Source of the DNA: Gelatoporia subvermispora B
Lineage: Eukaryota; Basidiomycota; Agaricomycetes; Polyporales; Gelatoporiaceae
Reading direction: 5' to 3'
Length of the DNA stretch: 64,000 bases
Assembly (NCBI GenBank): GCA_000320605.2
Contig: KB445799.1
Coordinates: 977,234 to 1,041,233, forward strand
Part shown: one piece after another, positions 24,293-36,320 of the stretch
Numbering within the stretch: the stretch's first letter is position 1
Layout: each line of letters opens with the position of its first letter
Translations under genes and position numbers: made by a program
The notes under the pieces: model-generated
Seen by the model: only the letters and a program-made list of their open reading frames with translations
Told to the model about the DNA's origin: nothing
Database searches by the model: none

Positions 24293-25928
24293 CTAGTTTG
24301 CCAGGCCCACTTTCCTCTCGACCCGCTCAAGCTTCTCCACAAGCGTGTCCACCCCGTTCTCCGCCCGTGCCACGCCCGCACCCGCATTGCCCAGCTTATC
24401 CACGCGATGGCCCGCAATCTCTCGCGTCCAGCCGCGGCCTCCCGCACGCACGTGCTCCGCTACAACCTTGCACACGCCCTCGAGCGATGTGCAGCCACGA
24501 TACCCGAGCCCACCCTGCGCAGGCGGGAGCCGTGCGCGCGAGTCGTCAAAGACGAGGTGCACCTGTGTCAGCGCGAACATGGATGGCTGCAGGAAGACGA
24601 CGTCCCCGCCAAGCGCCGGAATGACGCGCGCGAGCGCTGGGAGCGCGGCAGTGAGGAAGTGCCGCGCGAGGTGGTACGCCTCGAAGACGTGCGCGAGCGC
24701 GAGCATCGCCGTGGGCGAGAGATGCCCGAAAGTCGTCGCACCGTGCGTCAACTCCGTCAGTGCGCGCCCGATATCGCCGTACGTCGGCGGCGCGCCGCGG
24801 TCTGCGACGCAGAATGCCTGCCCGCCGATGTCCGGGTGCCCGCTCGTGCGATCAATCAGCCGCGCCTCGTAGCAGAGGTGCGCGAGCGAGCAGTTCTCGA
24901 CGTGGATGAAGGACTGCAGGATGCTGCCGATCCAGGTCTGGTTCGCGCGCCGCGTGAGATACATCCCGACGAGCAGATCCCCGCCCGGGCCGTAGACGCC
25001 GTTGCCTGGCCGGATGCAGCCCGTGCGTATCTCGCCCTTGTCGGAACGCGACCTGTCCGCTTTGCGTACGAGCGTCTCGGCTTTGCGTTTCGAAACCGCG
25101 TAGTTGGAGAAGAAGTGCTCGTGCCGGGTTGGGACTCCCGCATCGTCGTCGTTGATAACTTGCGTGAACAATTTCGGTTCCTTCTCCCATGGCCATAACC
25201 AGAAGCGCGAGCGGCGCACGGATATCGAGCCTGAAGAAGTGTATACGAATGCATCTGCCCCTGCGGACCGCGCTGCATCTAGCACGTTCTGTGTACCGTG
25301 CACGTTGACCTTATCGGAGAGCGGCTGTAGAGCGGGGTGACGCTCAAAGAACCGGATAGTGGCAGCAGTGTGGAACACCGTCAACGCCGGGTTGGGGTCG
25401 GTGTAATCTGCTTCTGATGACGGCCAGGGCTTGTCAAACGCAGCCTGGACTGCGTCCATATCCGTCACATTAACAGCTACGAAATCCACGTTGCACACAC
25501 GACCTTCCGTCATGTCTCTGCGCGACGGACGCCGTATGTCCAGCACGCGAATTCGCCGTGGGTCTTCTCCGCGCTCCAAGAGGTGCAACACAATCCAACC
25601 GCCGAGAAAACCTGCCTGGATACACGAATGATGGTCACGATGGTGTCCCCAGTTGTAGCTCAGATGGCGGGCGAGTGGAAGTGCTACTCACCCCGCCGAC
25701 AACTATGTATCTCCGCCCTGTCTTCGGTGGCAGTTCATCGCGCAAAAAGGGAGTGGGCGAATCCAAGATGGATTCATATGTACTCTTCATCATCCGGGGT
25801 GACCACCGCTCCTTCGCGAACGCTGCAGCTTCCGGTGGAAGCCTGCAGAGCTTCGCATCGTTTGATCGCACATAGAGATATAGTACTAGAGGTATCGCCG
25901 CAAGCACAAGCCAGAATAAGCCTTCCAT
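24293..25928 (-). CDS. NAD(P)-dependent 3beta-HSD/epimerase-type dehydrogenase, membrane-anchored
   Basis: An extended short-chain dehydrogenase/reductase related to sterol-4-carboxylate 3-dehydrogenase (ERG26) and 3beta-hydroxysteroid dehydrogenases. Two exons: the first (25928 to about 25685) encodes an N-terminal membrane anchor (LFWLVLAAIPLVLYLYV); the second (about 25618 to 24293) holds most of the enzyme. Joined across the GTGAGT intron they give the nucleotide-binding motif VVGGAGFLGGW. An acidic residue ends strand 2 (IRVLDIRRP), YTSSGSI is the catalytic serine region and NYAVSKRKAE is the YxxxK motif; IRPGNGVYGPGG follows. Substrate could be a sterol or another hydroxylated lipid. 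G+C is high in the main exon, which produces long antisense open frames. An 18-bp perfect palindrome lies about 85 bp upstream of the start. Confidence 0.87.
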
Positions 25929-27229
25929 GTGTAGTGAGAGGGTGTGTACTGAAAATGAAATCGAATGGGCCGATTAGATGATCCCACTTCAGGATTGCGG
26001 TGAACGACAGATGCACTAGTATATACTAGTGTCTAGATGGCGATCAGACGGTGGTCATGCAAATTTACCGTGACATTGAGGTACTGCAGGCTGGTTGCAA
26101 ACAAGCTAGATGAGATCTCCTCAAGATGACAGAGGGGAAGTTCATGCTGTTGCATGCCTGTCATGAGCAAGGAATCTTTTCGGGTGTATATACAGCCTTG
26201 TCGGCGCTTGAACTTTGCTCTGGTGTGCTGCTTAAGTTGAAGCTCCGCACGATTCTCCGCACTAGACACTACCGGCGGAGGAATGTCGGGGCCTGGTCTG
26301 CCTCCACTCGAGCCTCGAGACAGTGCTGTTTTCCAAACTTCCTCTGCCTACTTCTTGCACACTGGCCCGTAGGAGCAGGTGATATCCTGTACGATACGTT
26401 GTCAGCCTCGCGGTGATCGTGGTTGGCAAGATGACGATGCAGTCAGAATCGCATCGATTTTATCACTGATTCGGCCGTCTATCATGCGCCAGTAGTTCCT
26501 TGACCCGAATCCTCCTGGGTCTTGTGAAAAAAGACATCTAACCGATTTCAAGAATACAATGGGTGTCGTCAGAGCCCATATCAGCCCCTGAAAGCCATAT
26601 AAGATTCGGAGAATCGAGGTACAGTCAGCTTGAGGTTGAATACTGTTGCTGGTCTCTGCACAGTTTGTCGAAGAACATGAGAAAAGCGTCTCGTGTGCAT
26701 CGATAGTTTGCCTTGCATGCTTCGAGTGACTAGGAAGAGGAGGAACGTGGATAAAGCCCTGGAGGGTCTCAAGGTCAGTGAACACCTTAAACCGAGTTGT
26801 TACGACGCGATCACGTGATATAGGCGACGGCAAGTTCGCCCCTAACAGCCGAACTATCACGCTACTGAAATCAAAATCTTCCAATGTTGAGTTGGCGACG
26901 TGCCTGAGCAATTCCAAGCCATTCGCAACCTGCTGTCACGCTCGAGATATCTAGCAGGCACTGCCATCGTTCAAACATCACGCGAATCCTGTGCGTCATC
27001 TGGAGAGTGAGCTAGTGACTTCTCGCTCATTCCTAAACGGTATTTCTTCTCCGACAAGATTGTCCCCGACGACAAAAACCGCTATTGCCTACAAGGTATT
27101 CTTGGATCCTCGTGACTTGCTTCAGGACAACTCCAGTCACCTCGTTGTGCACACGTGTATTCTCCCAACCTTTAGGCTGCACTTCATCCTGATGCAACAC
27201 TAACCACAACACTCTTCCAGATCCTCAAG
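25929..27229. other. Intergenic region between dehydrogenase and TPR-CCCH copy 2
   Basis: Divergent upstream DNA of both neighbours. A minus-strand open frame at 26402-26917 (171 codons) includes one hydrophobic stretch (GFQGLIWALTTPIVFL) but no known domain, and is not supported as a gene. The palindrome at 26014-26031 is listed separately. Confidence 0.55.
26014..26031. promoter_or_regulatory. Perfect 18-bp palindrome upstream of the dehydrogenase gene
   Basis: CACTAGTATATACTAGTG is its own reverse complement. It starts about 85 bp upstream of the minus-strand start codon at 25928, within normal promoter distance, and its centre is TATA-like. It could be a dimer-binding site or a core promoter element; function is inferred from position only. 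Confidence 0.4.
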
Positions 27230-30067
27230 ATGCCGGAAAACAAACCCATCATATTAATCATCTCCGTCAGTAAGCTACAGCTTGACAGGATCAATGCTCA
27301 CCTCCTTTCGGCTCTCAAAGCGAGGGCGAACCTCGAAGAGGTCTCAACCGCGAAAGTAGCTATGGAGAAGCTGTCGTGCACTCCTCCACCCAATGCCGTA
27401 TTAGTTACCGACGCCGCCGTCACCCAACGCAAGCACCACCAGGTGCTAGATCGCCTTGCGTTGTACGCCAAATCCGGAGGCATTGTCGTATTTGCCTGTC
27501 AGTTCAGCTCCTTCGTTCGACCTCTTGACATGGGAGCCATGTTCAAATCCACGTGGAAGCTCTCCTGGACGTCGGGCTAATATTCTCGGGAGTAATTCTG
27601 CCTGAATAATTCGGCGAAAGGCTTGAATCTCCAGTCTCTTCCTGCTGAGTACAGCATGAAGGCGCTCCAGCTGAACGGGGTCTCTCGGGAGCATGCTGTA
27701 TATGTCGACTCCGAACCCGACAAAAACGTGCTGGATTCAGTTCCCGCTGCATATGCGCCATTCGGAAGCGGATATGTTGGTTACGTTGGCGATGAACTCC
27801 GAGACGGGAACGACCAACGTTGTTCTAGCCATGTGTTTCACCCAAAACCGATCATCGGCTTCGTCCTCGGTGAGTGTAGATCTTGCGGGAATGTGTGGCA
27901 TGTGTATATTGATATGCATCTTTGGACCAGACGTCACAGAGTGCTTTGCAGCCAGGTGGCTCCAAACCGGCCATTCTTATGGTTTCCTTGCAGAAGGTCG
28001 ACTGGCTCGACTCTGGTTACTCCCAGCTGTACTCCGGTCTCAGAAAGAACGCGATAGTGAGCGAGATTCTGACCGTTCGTGCGGCAAAGCGCGCAATGGC
28101 CTCCTCGAAGCCTTCCGCGATCCTTGTGACAGACAGCACAATCTCTAAACCCGCATATAGCGACTTCCTGAAGGAGCTAGTCGCATACACGCGTGCCGGT
28201 GGACGTGTCATCCTAGGAGCGCAGTTCAGTAGCTATTTTCAGCCCGACCAAGGGCCACGTTTCTTCTCGCAGTGGGGAATGCCAACATGGGACATAGGTT
28301 CCTACCACCACACTGTGTTCGCACTCAACCCTGCCGGCATCCCGCCCCCGCTCGACCCCGCTACGCTCTTCCCCGAGTACAGCATAAAGGCTGTCCTCAT
28401 CAGGGGCGCGCCGCGTGATGCTGCCGTGTACCTCCCGTCGCCGAGTTCGCGTGTTCAGTCGAACGTATTCCCCAACGTGAAGGTCACAGGCGCGCAACTG
28501 GAGGAGAGCCCGGCACTCTGGGCCCGCGTCGGCGACGGGTTTCTTGGTTACATCGGGGATGTCAACGGCGAGCAGGCCAGCATCCGGCTAATGATCGAGA
28601 TGTGCGGCGTGAAGATCAAGTCGGAGACCTTGGGCCGAGGGAGCATATGGCGGGCATCAGCGTCGCGGCAGACGGGAAGATGGAGGCTAATTTGGAGACA
28701 CATCCGGAAGAGCCGCTTTTGAGTAGTGTACGACCTAGGGAGGCTGAAGTCGCTGAGCGTGCGGCTCGCCGAGCGGCGAGTAGCAAGGCGAGACTTGCTG
28801 AAGCTGAGAAGCTGAAGGAAGAGGTCAGAAGTGTCTAACTCTGCACTTGGTGCTCTACTGAACTAAACCTTTCAGGGCAACAAATTGTTCATACGCGAGA
28901 AATGGGGCGAAGCTGCTGAATGCTACCGAAAAGCTGCGCTCGCATACAAGCCGATGCCAGTCTATCTGACGGATCTCGCCGCGGCGCTGCTCAAACTCGA
29001 ACAGTAAGCTTCATGATGCTCTTACACTTCCATTGGTCAACGTTACATTCATGTGCATACCAGTTGGGACCTAGCTGAACAAGCGGCGAGTAGAGCTTTG
29101 AAGTACGAGCCTAAGAACATCAAGGCCCGGTTCAGAAGGGCTTTGGCGCGGAAGGGACAGGGCGAATATCTCGATGCTATCAAGGGTTAGTCGGATACCG
29201 TATCTGCGATATATGCTGACTGCTGACTCACTCCCTGTTAAGACCTGCGTTGCGTCTTGCAGCTCGATCCATCTTTGGCAGCGGCACAGAGGGAATTAAA
29301 TGTCACCCTCACACTCTACGTAGGCCCCGTGCCTAATGATAGTAGAGGAGAAAATCCGGCCGCAGATGGTTCTGTAAAGTCGGACAACATGACTGAATCG
29401 GATTCAGAAGACTACAAACACAAGGGTAATGGCATCCCCTGCCATTTCTACAACCATGAAGGATGCGACAAGGGCTTCGCTTGTCCATACAGACACGCGC
29501 CTGACACAAAGAGCTTCCGGGATGATCTGTAAGGCTCTTGCATCCTGTGTATTTTGAACAAACAACTGATGATTGCTGGCTATATCAGCGGTCGCAATGT
29601 TCCATCTATTCGACAGGTGCAAGTATGGTGACAAATGCCTGTATGCTCACGACAAGACGTACCTCCGTCTGGCCGGGAGGTGGGAGAAGGAAGTGTTCGT
29701 CAAGATGATGCAAAATGAATTTGACCGCTGCGAAACACTGGGCATCAGTCCGTACCGCTTCTTCCGCCGGTGGATGGAGTCTTGACGCCGCGATCGGTGG
29801 GCAAAGGCGAGCTACGATCGAGAGCTGGAGCGCGCATTCGAAAAGAAGATGATGCTATACGACCTTGGAATCGAAGAGCCGAGTGTGAGCGATATCGAAG
29901 GCCATGGGGATAGTGTTTCGTCTTTCGACAGCTTCGACCAGAGGTTCGACGAAAGCTATGGAAGTCACGAGACGAGCTATGATCACAGCCACGACGATGA
30001 AGAGGAGAAGGATTATCACCCAATTTACGATGACTATGAGGACAGTGACTCTGAATCCGGTGCTTAG
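27230..30067 (+). pseudogene. TPR-CCCH family copy 2, multiply disrupted
   Basis: It has the same order as the intact copy at 55-2950: first Rossmann-like domain, second domain, TPR, two CCCH fingers and an acidic tail. At least six lesions are visible. Two in-frame TAA codons occur at 27578-27580 and 27593-27595, inside a stretch that still aligns with the family (YSRE, LNNSAKG). A 2-nt deletion lies near 27793 where GYVGD should run into MNSETG. A 1-nt deletion lies near 28620 after GVKIK. A frameshift occurs near 29590 in the second zinc finger, and a TGA at 29783-29785 interrupts a frame otherwise open to 30067. Intron sites between these points are largely preserved (for example GTGAGT at about 27868 with CAG at 27920). 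The ATG at 27230 matches the family start. Sequencing error is unlikely to explain so many breaks. Confidence 0.8.
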
Positions 30068-30681
30068 CCCGTCTGCCCACGTCGAACGGACTCATAGGTT
30101 GGCAGCTCTTGACTGCATGTCCACGCACCGATTCGTGTTCCTCTCGAAGGTTGTACTTGATAGTGATTGCGCGTGTTTTCGGCTCTGCTATGCACATGAG
30201 GATTTTCGATTGTATATTGGTCCATGATTATACATCTTCAGTTTTGTAGGACTCGGAGGACTTGAGACCTTTTCACGCAAGACTGTGCAGTTTCTGACAT
30301 GCCTTGATAACCTGGCACAGCGATGTAAGAGACTCACGAGATATACACTAAAGAGTCTGCGATATAGTGTGGATTACAAAGGCGCGGTACCCGTGGACTT
30401 CGGAACCGTGTTGGCCTGAAGTTCGAACATGAAGGATAATTTATAGCCTTATACACAGGTGTGTTGTGATCAATAAACAGTCTTTTTCACGTTTGCATGC
30501 AATTCCAGAATCTGGACTCGTCCATAGTTCTCTGTCACATCCGTAGATTATCGTAGTATTTATTATGATAGGCATTCGTCCACAATAAGGTCAATCGGGA
30601 TATATGCTATCATGAAATAGATCAAGACGTCGTTGAAAGGAAATCCATATCTACCTGCTTCTCCTACGTCGCACTGTACGT
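30068..30681. other. Intergenic region, AT-rich, no gene seen
   Basis: Convergent 3' flanks of the TPR-CCCH copy 2 and the glycopeptide gene. No open frame with support and no repeat was recognised. Confidence 0.6.
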
Positions 30682-31355
30682 TCAGCAGAACGTGATGTGA
30701 ATCTACAAATGATATCAGTTCAGCTCCAAGTTCAGAGCCAAGGCAGATCTCTTACCCCAGCATCCTCGCCGACACACTGGAGGGGCTTGCCGTTGGTCGG
30801 GTCGGTGAACGCATTCGGGCACTTGCCCAAAGACGGGCAGTTATCGCTTACGCCGTTGCATGTCCCGCCCCCGGTGTACCTGAACGACATGGGGTACGTG
30901 CTAGGGACACGGTCGTCAGTTACCTAATCGCGTCCCAGCAAATAGCTGGCTTACAACTGATGGTTCCCGTTCACTGGCTGCGCCTCGAGCGTGAAGTCGG
31001 CAGCGTTCTGATTCGGAGCGTCGTTCCGGAGCGTGAATTCAACGGCGCCGCAGTTCACACCTGAGCTCTGGCAGTTGGCCCCTTTAAAGCCGTCGAGCCA
31101 GGCAATACCACCGAGGAGCTGGCGCTGGACGGTCTTAGGGCCTTGGAAGCTGGAATCACTTTCGTCAAGGAAGACGGGGTTGCCGGAGCCGCAGTTGTTG
31201 GTCATCTGCAGTATCATGGCAGATAAAATAAGACGTGAGCATAGTCTCGGATTTAGGGTAAGAATAATTGGCCGACGTACGGTGACTACGTGAGATTCTG
31301 CAAGAGCATATCCGATGAAGGCAGCGAGGACGGTGGAGATGGAAATGGCAAACAT
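30682..31355 (-). CDS. Small secreted glycopeptide-like cysteine-rich protein
   Basis: Four exons from the ATG at 31355. The N-terminus is a clear secretion signal (ISISTVLAAFIGYALAES). After an intron the mature part begins VTMTNNCGSGNPVF, followed by LLGGIAWLDGFKG, cysteine-containing segments (GANCQSSGVNCGAVEFTL) and TYPMSFRYTGG with CNGVSDNCPSLGKC. A last short exon gives IHITFC and stop at 30682. The pattern matches small basidiomycete secreted proteins annotated as glycopeptide, with a thaumatin-like opening (TNNCG). Eight or more cysteines suggest disulfides. The upstream 100 bp recurs near 39,000 as part of a segmental duplication, but without this coding region. The role is unknown; such proteins are often effectors or wall-associated. 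Confidence 0.75.
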
Positions 31356-33384
31356 GATGCAAATAGTTGAACTCTAAGTCCGAGTATTGTAATGCTTGAG
31401 AGATGGGGTAGCAAGTTGCTGCTAAAGTACAGCCGCGTTTGGTAGGCAGTAGACAGCGACAAGCCAAGTAGAGGAGAAAATGTGTAATATACGAAGCAGA
31501 GATGCTGGCGGTTCAAAGGAAAGAGAGATTGGCTCACCCGCAGGGTTCTCATACTCCAGTCATGGCTGACCAATATGCGACTGACAGCTCGAGTGCTGAC
31601 AGCCTTGATCGTAACGTCTGTCGTGTTTCTCTGGATATTACTGGATGGTTCCCTCAAGCTCCATGTCGCGCGTCCTACCATTTTGTTTCTACCCACTAAT
31701 AACATCGACGTACGGTAGGAGGCACGGGGGTGGCCATGTGAAGCTTCGAGCCAGCTTCCGCTCGTCAGCATTGCAATTCATCACAATTGTCAGTGCTTAC
31801 AAACCCGGAATTCTGAAGACATCACTCCCAAGTTTGCTATGACAATTTGTGATGTATAAAGCCTATGAATGCGCCACGAAATGTATCGTTGAGGAGAATT
31901 CCAAGTCATGCACAGAGTCCATCATATATAATGTTCACATTGATTTCGGCATTTGTTGGACGTGTAAAGAGCAATTTCTGGTGCAATAAATCCTGCATGA
32001 TGTTGTCAGCATCGTGAACAACTGTTGAACAGAGTTGGTACTTGCGAGGAGCCCACTCAGGGTCGAACGCGTTCAACCGCACTACGAGCGCCAAAGCTGA
32101 GACGCATCGGTCACGTGGCGAGTCCCTGTTATTGCACGAGAATTTCGCGTGCAGCGGCGACGACCACCTTAAGTCACGAAGTTCTCACCTGTCGACCTTG
32201 TCAATTACTGCCAGCAGAATCAGCGCACGGAATACTACACATGGCGGCACACAGAGCATATCCGGATATTTATCGTTCTCATGGAATGTATCGACCATGG
32301 AACTACTTCTTTGACCTGCAAGGACCACCACCCCGGGCCTTATGTACACCTGTTGCATCTCGTCCAGCCTGTATCCAAATGCTAGATGTGCACAAACTCT
32401 TGTCCCCTTGCCTAGTCCATGCTCGCCATCTCCACGACTGAACTGCAACTACCAGAATGCCCTCACTCCCAAAAGGCCAGTCTGAGTTGAGTTCGTCTCT
32501 CACCACTCAGATGCACCATATCATCCAAGTATACCTGGCACTCTCGATAGCTCAGCCGGCGTATATACCTCACTTCTGTCCACATACTGGTCGAGGCCGA
32601 AGTCGGCAGCGTATCCAGTGGCAATGGCGATACGCAGGCCCCAGGTCTCATGCCGCTGTGTCCATACTGCGCATATATTGCCGGATACGTACGGCCCTTC
32701 GGTGATCTGCTATCTCCGACCTATCCTTGCGGATCTTTCTTTATTGCTATCTCCTCTCTTCTGCTAGGACCGATGCTGGATTCCTGACGTGTTTTGCGTC
32801 CTTCCTGACTGCGCTCCCGCGATCCTGTGCGCTGCTATTCCAGCCTGAATACCGGTTCTTTCCGCGCATACCCGTTGGTCTATTCGGTGCTCCTCGTGTG
32901 AACGAGTCGTTCGTGGTTACTCGGTGGAGTGGTCGGCTCGGCATGAGGCCAATGTATGGTGAGGTCGCAAATAGTCGTGTGACGACGTCAAACTGATTCC
33001 AAACTACAAAGTGTTGGAAACCATGTTGAGCGTGATGTACCGGGTCTCTTCATGAGTTACTTGTTCGTCATTACGCCAGATAAGATACAGTACTGGGACA
33101 GGTAGTCTGATGGTTTAGTACTCGCAAGCCCACTCAGCAGAGCCGGAAGTCCCCCAACTCCCATGCTGTCACGAAATCCAAACAATACTGCTCGAGCCGT
33201 GCTTTCTACTAGTGATCCGCTCGCGATCGTGCAGCGGAAGTATTCTATATAGAGGAACGCCGGCCACGTGCCGATTCAACATGCAATTTTGGGGCCTTTT
33301 CGGGGGATAGTGACTGCCGTCCAAGCCTGCTTTCATTCGTTTCATATTCTCTTTGACCACTCAACCTCGTTGACTTCAGGGACC
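31356..33384. other. Long intergenic region inside duplication unit A
   Basis: No supported gene. The first 100 bp should be the glycopeptide promoter. From about 31,440 onward the DNA recurs around 39,000-40,430. Short open frames (for example 32025-32441 and 32727-32996) show no domain. In this unit the segment before the TPR-CCCH start is about 330 bp longer than in unit B. Confidence 0.55.
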
Positions 33385-35800
33385 ATGGATAGAGATCGCT
33401 CACTCAACTTGAGCATAGCCGACTTAAGCTTAGCAGACCTACCTCCTCTTTCAAGCGCCCATGAGCAAATCACAGATGCAACGGTACGCGGCAACTTTTG
33501 TCATTTGGAGCAAGAAGGCTCATCTTACGTAGGACGCTAAAAGCCGTCGCAGCAAAAAGAGGATGCGTCAGAAAGCTAACCAAACGCAGAAAGCACAAAA
33601 TCCGGCGCGGCCTACTGTCATGCTTCTGGCGCTCAGTGACTGGCCTATTCTTCGAGCATGTATTCGCAACTGCTATCCGTTCTCAGGGATAACGCGGATT
33701 TGACAATATTCCACAACAAATTATTAGCTATGGATGCGCTAACAAGATCCTCCCGCCCATCTACCGTCCTCGTCATCGAAAGCACTATAACCTCCCCGCA
33801 GCACACCGATATCGCTTGTCAATTGATGGTATACGCACAGGAGGGCGGGCGTGTCATGCTCTGTGGCCAGTTCGCAGGGAATTTTGACTACAGAGACGGG
33901 CCCGCGTTCTGGCGGCGGTGGGGCGTGCCCTGGCAACTCGGGAGTTACCACTACACTTCGCTCATCCTACGACCCACTGGCACACCCGCGGGGCTCGATG
34001 CGCATGCGCTCGACCCGTCCTGTGAGCTCAAGGCGACGTTCATCCGTGGGGCAGCGCCCCGCGACATCGTATATGTGATCAGCCTCACGGCGCCTCTGCC
34101 GCCGCACCTTGCGCAGCAGCCGACTGTCGCGCGGCTCGAGTCCCCGGCGGTCTGGACACCCATCGGGCAGGGATTCCTGGGCTTCTGTGGTGCAGCGAAC
34201 ACCGAGGTGGCGAGCACCAAACTATTGATCGAGATGTGCGGTGTCAAGGCTGCGCCTGTGGACTTTGAGGGAGAGGATGGCCAGAGGATGGTTGGCGTCG
34301 AGATTGGGCCATTCGCGCGCTATGTGACCCCGATCTACGAGCCTGCGGCTGCGAAAAACGCAAGCGAGAGGGGGAAAATGCCCGCCCGGTCTGGTGTGCA
34401 GGCTCAGACGCCAGCTGGGGCGCGGGCGGTGGCGAGGGGAAACACGTCGCAGAAAAAGAGGAGTGTGGGAGAAGGCCTGAAGAACGACGTTCGTGACTTC
34501 ACACCATGATTCATGCGCTCTATCTGCTGATAGCTTATGCAGGGTAATAATTTGTTCAAGCGCGGTGAATATGCCCTTGCGGCGCAGCTGTACCGCGAGG
34601 CTGCGCGACAACACGCACCGAAGCCGGTGTATCTGACGAATCTAGCGGTGGCGCTGTTAAAGATTAAGCGGTCGGTCTTTGCACTTTGCTTACACAGACG
34701 GGCAAATGCTGACAGATCCAGTCAGATGGGAAGCGGCGGAGAGCGCTGCTGACCGAGCACTGCGAGGGGACCCGGCCAATCTCAAGGCGCGGTACCGGCG
34801 CGGCCTTGCACGGAGAGGGCAGAAGAAGTACCTGGATGCGATTAGAGGTATGTAGGCGTGCTCAGCAGCGTCCATCACTTCACACTGTCTTATGCCATAT
34901 ACAGACTTCCGCTGCATGCTGGATCACGAGCCGACATCCGAGGACGCGCAGCGGGAGCTCGATGCGACCCTGCCACTGCTATCTGGCCAGGCGGAAGAAG
35001 AAGATTATGACGACCCGCCATATGACGACTCGTGCGCGTGGGAGGTCTTGACGCAGTCGGACACGGAGGATTCTAGGCACACGGCGTCGAGCAACAAGCC
35101 GTGCCAGGCCTACAACCGCGCAGGGTGCTCGCGTGCGACGGCATGTCTATATGTGCACGCCCCGGACTAGCGCAGCACGCGCGACGCAGCGTGAGTGGCT
35201 GGCAGCACATCCTTGGCTACTCAAAGCTGATGTAGGTTTGGAACATGCGTTCAGCGGCAAGAATGTCTGTTTGTGGTGGCTTCTGGGCGACTGCGTCTGG
35301 GACGACTTCTACCCAGGCGGGTGCCTGTACGCGCACGACGATACGCACTTGCCCAGCCCGTGGTGGAGCAAGGAGTACCGCCTGAAGGGGATCAAGGACC
35401 ACTTTGCGGAGTTCAACCCGTACAAGCAAGTCGAAGAGATCGACCAGATGTTCTGGAAAAATTTTATGATGAGCTGGCGGGCCGATCTATGGGAAGAGGA
35501 CCAGTGGCCGCTTCCCTCGAACACAGGCGCGCCGAGTATGCCAGCTGGTTACGCGGGCGATGCGCTTGTGCAGCATGACCAATCTGCGGACAGGGCGAGC
35601 GACGAAAATGCTGTGGAGAGCACCGCCCTAGACATGTTGGAAGCTCAAGCAAGCGGGTTCGTGCAAAGATACGAGGCAGCGATACGCGGATACGCAGAAC
35701 AAAAGTAGTGCCTGGTATGTTGTTAAAACATCTTCAATTCTTGTAGTCTGCGTTTACTGATTTCACTCGTAGATGCTGTATCAGACCCCGATTATTGCAG
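31440..35800 (+). repeat. Segmental duplication, unit A (direct repeat with about 38,990-43,150)
   Basis: Similarity to unit B is visible at many points in the same order and orientation: a GAGGAGAAA to GAAAGAGAG block (31470-31530 against 39010-39060), a TTCAACCGC/CACGTG block (32065-32120 against 39500-39545), a GACGTGTT to GGTTCTTTCCGCG block (32785-32870 against 40260-40345), the whole TPR-CCCH gene copy, and the TGGTATGTTG and following 3' flank. Offsets drift from about 7,550 to about 7,190 bp, showing indels since duplication. The glycopeptide promoter lies at the left edge and its coding region is not duplicated. Confidence 0.7.
33385..35708 (+). pseudogene. TPR-CCCH family copy 3 (single N-terminal domain form), disrupted
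   Basis: Exon 1 starts at 33385 (MDRDRSLNLSIADLSLAD) and, after a GTACGC intron, exon 2 continues into a Lys/Arg-rich stretch (KSRRSKKRMRQKANQ) and then one Rossmann-like domain (STVLVIESTITSP, EGGRVMLCGQFAGNF, QGFLGFCGAANTE, LIEMCGVK). A 1-nt loss near 33655 breaks the frame between LLALSDWPI and MYSQLLSVLRDN. The TPR exons are intact (GNNLFKRGEYALAAQLYREA). A TAG at 35168-35170 replaces a Trp codon (TGG in copy 4) just after the first CCCH finger. The second finger, C-x7-C-x9-C-x3-H, and the tail remain open to 35708. A truncated product starting at 33658 is possible. It differs from copy 1 in having one rather than two N-terminal domains and a basic leader. Confidence 0.75.
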
Positions 35801-36320
35801 CTCTCCTTCGGGATTGACAATGGGTCCATTGTACGGCAGACTGCTATTGCCCTTCTGCTGTCCAATTTCCTACCAAGATTCATTGGGTCCATCTCCGTGC
35901 ATTAATTTTCGCCATGCATTGGTCCAGGATATGTTTTGACTTTCATATTGGGCCTGTCCGACGACTTGTAGCGCTATATAGATACCACACCCATTCCCTG
36001 TAATGTTATGTGACATGTATTTTTGGTCTCATTCCCCTCCGCAGTTTGCTGACAGCCACAACGGTCGAATCACAGCTTTTATTGTTACCTCGGCTTTTGG
36101 CCCGAGTTGACGAAGGGCACGTTTGCCAACTAGTCGAATGCAGAGGAGTCAGCCACGGTGAGTTGGCTCTGGAGGCACAAGGACCATAGAGACATTGAGG
36201 CTCGAACTGCTAGATTGATTTCAGACGCGCTTATGCTACAGAATTCTCGGGACGGTATAGTCAAAGAGCAACATTGAACGCAGTATCTAGATTGGCTTGG
36301 AATCACCATTCTGCTGTCCG
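35709..36320. other. Intergenic region after TPR-CCCH copy 3
   Basis: Convergent with the F-box gene. The first part resembles the flank after copy 4 (about 43,020-43,160), and a further patch near 35,930-35,985 resembles 44,090-44,140. No gene was seen. Confidence 0.55.

Noticed and set aside
24260..25198. Plus-strand open frame of 312 codons
   Set aside because: It is antisense to the dehydrogenase and is Arg/Ala/Pro-rich, as expected from the reverse of a GC-rich exon; no domain.
4939..25928. Possible secondary-metabolite cluster (tyrosinase, P450, MFS, dehydrogenase)
   Set aside because: No backbone synthase is present and the housekeeping gene SMC2 lies inside, so co-location is not enough evidence.
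26402..26917. Minus-strand open frame of 171 codons with one hydrophobic stretch
   Set aside because: No family resemblance, no splice support; kept only as a note in the intergenic entry.
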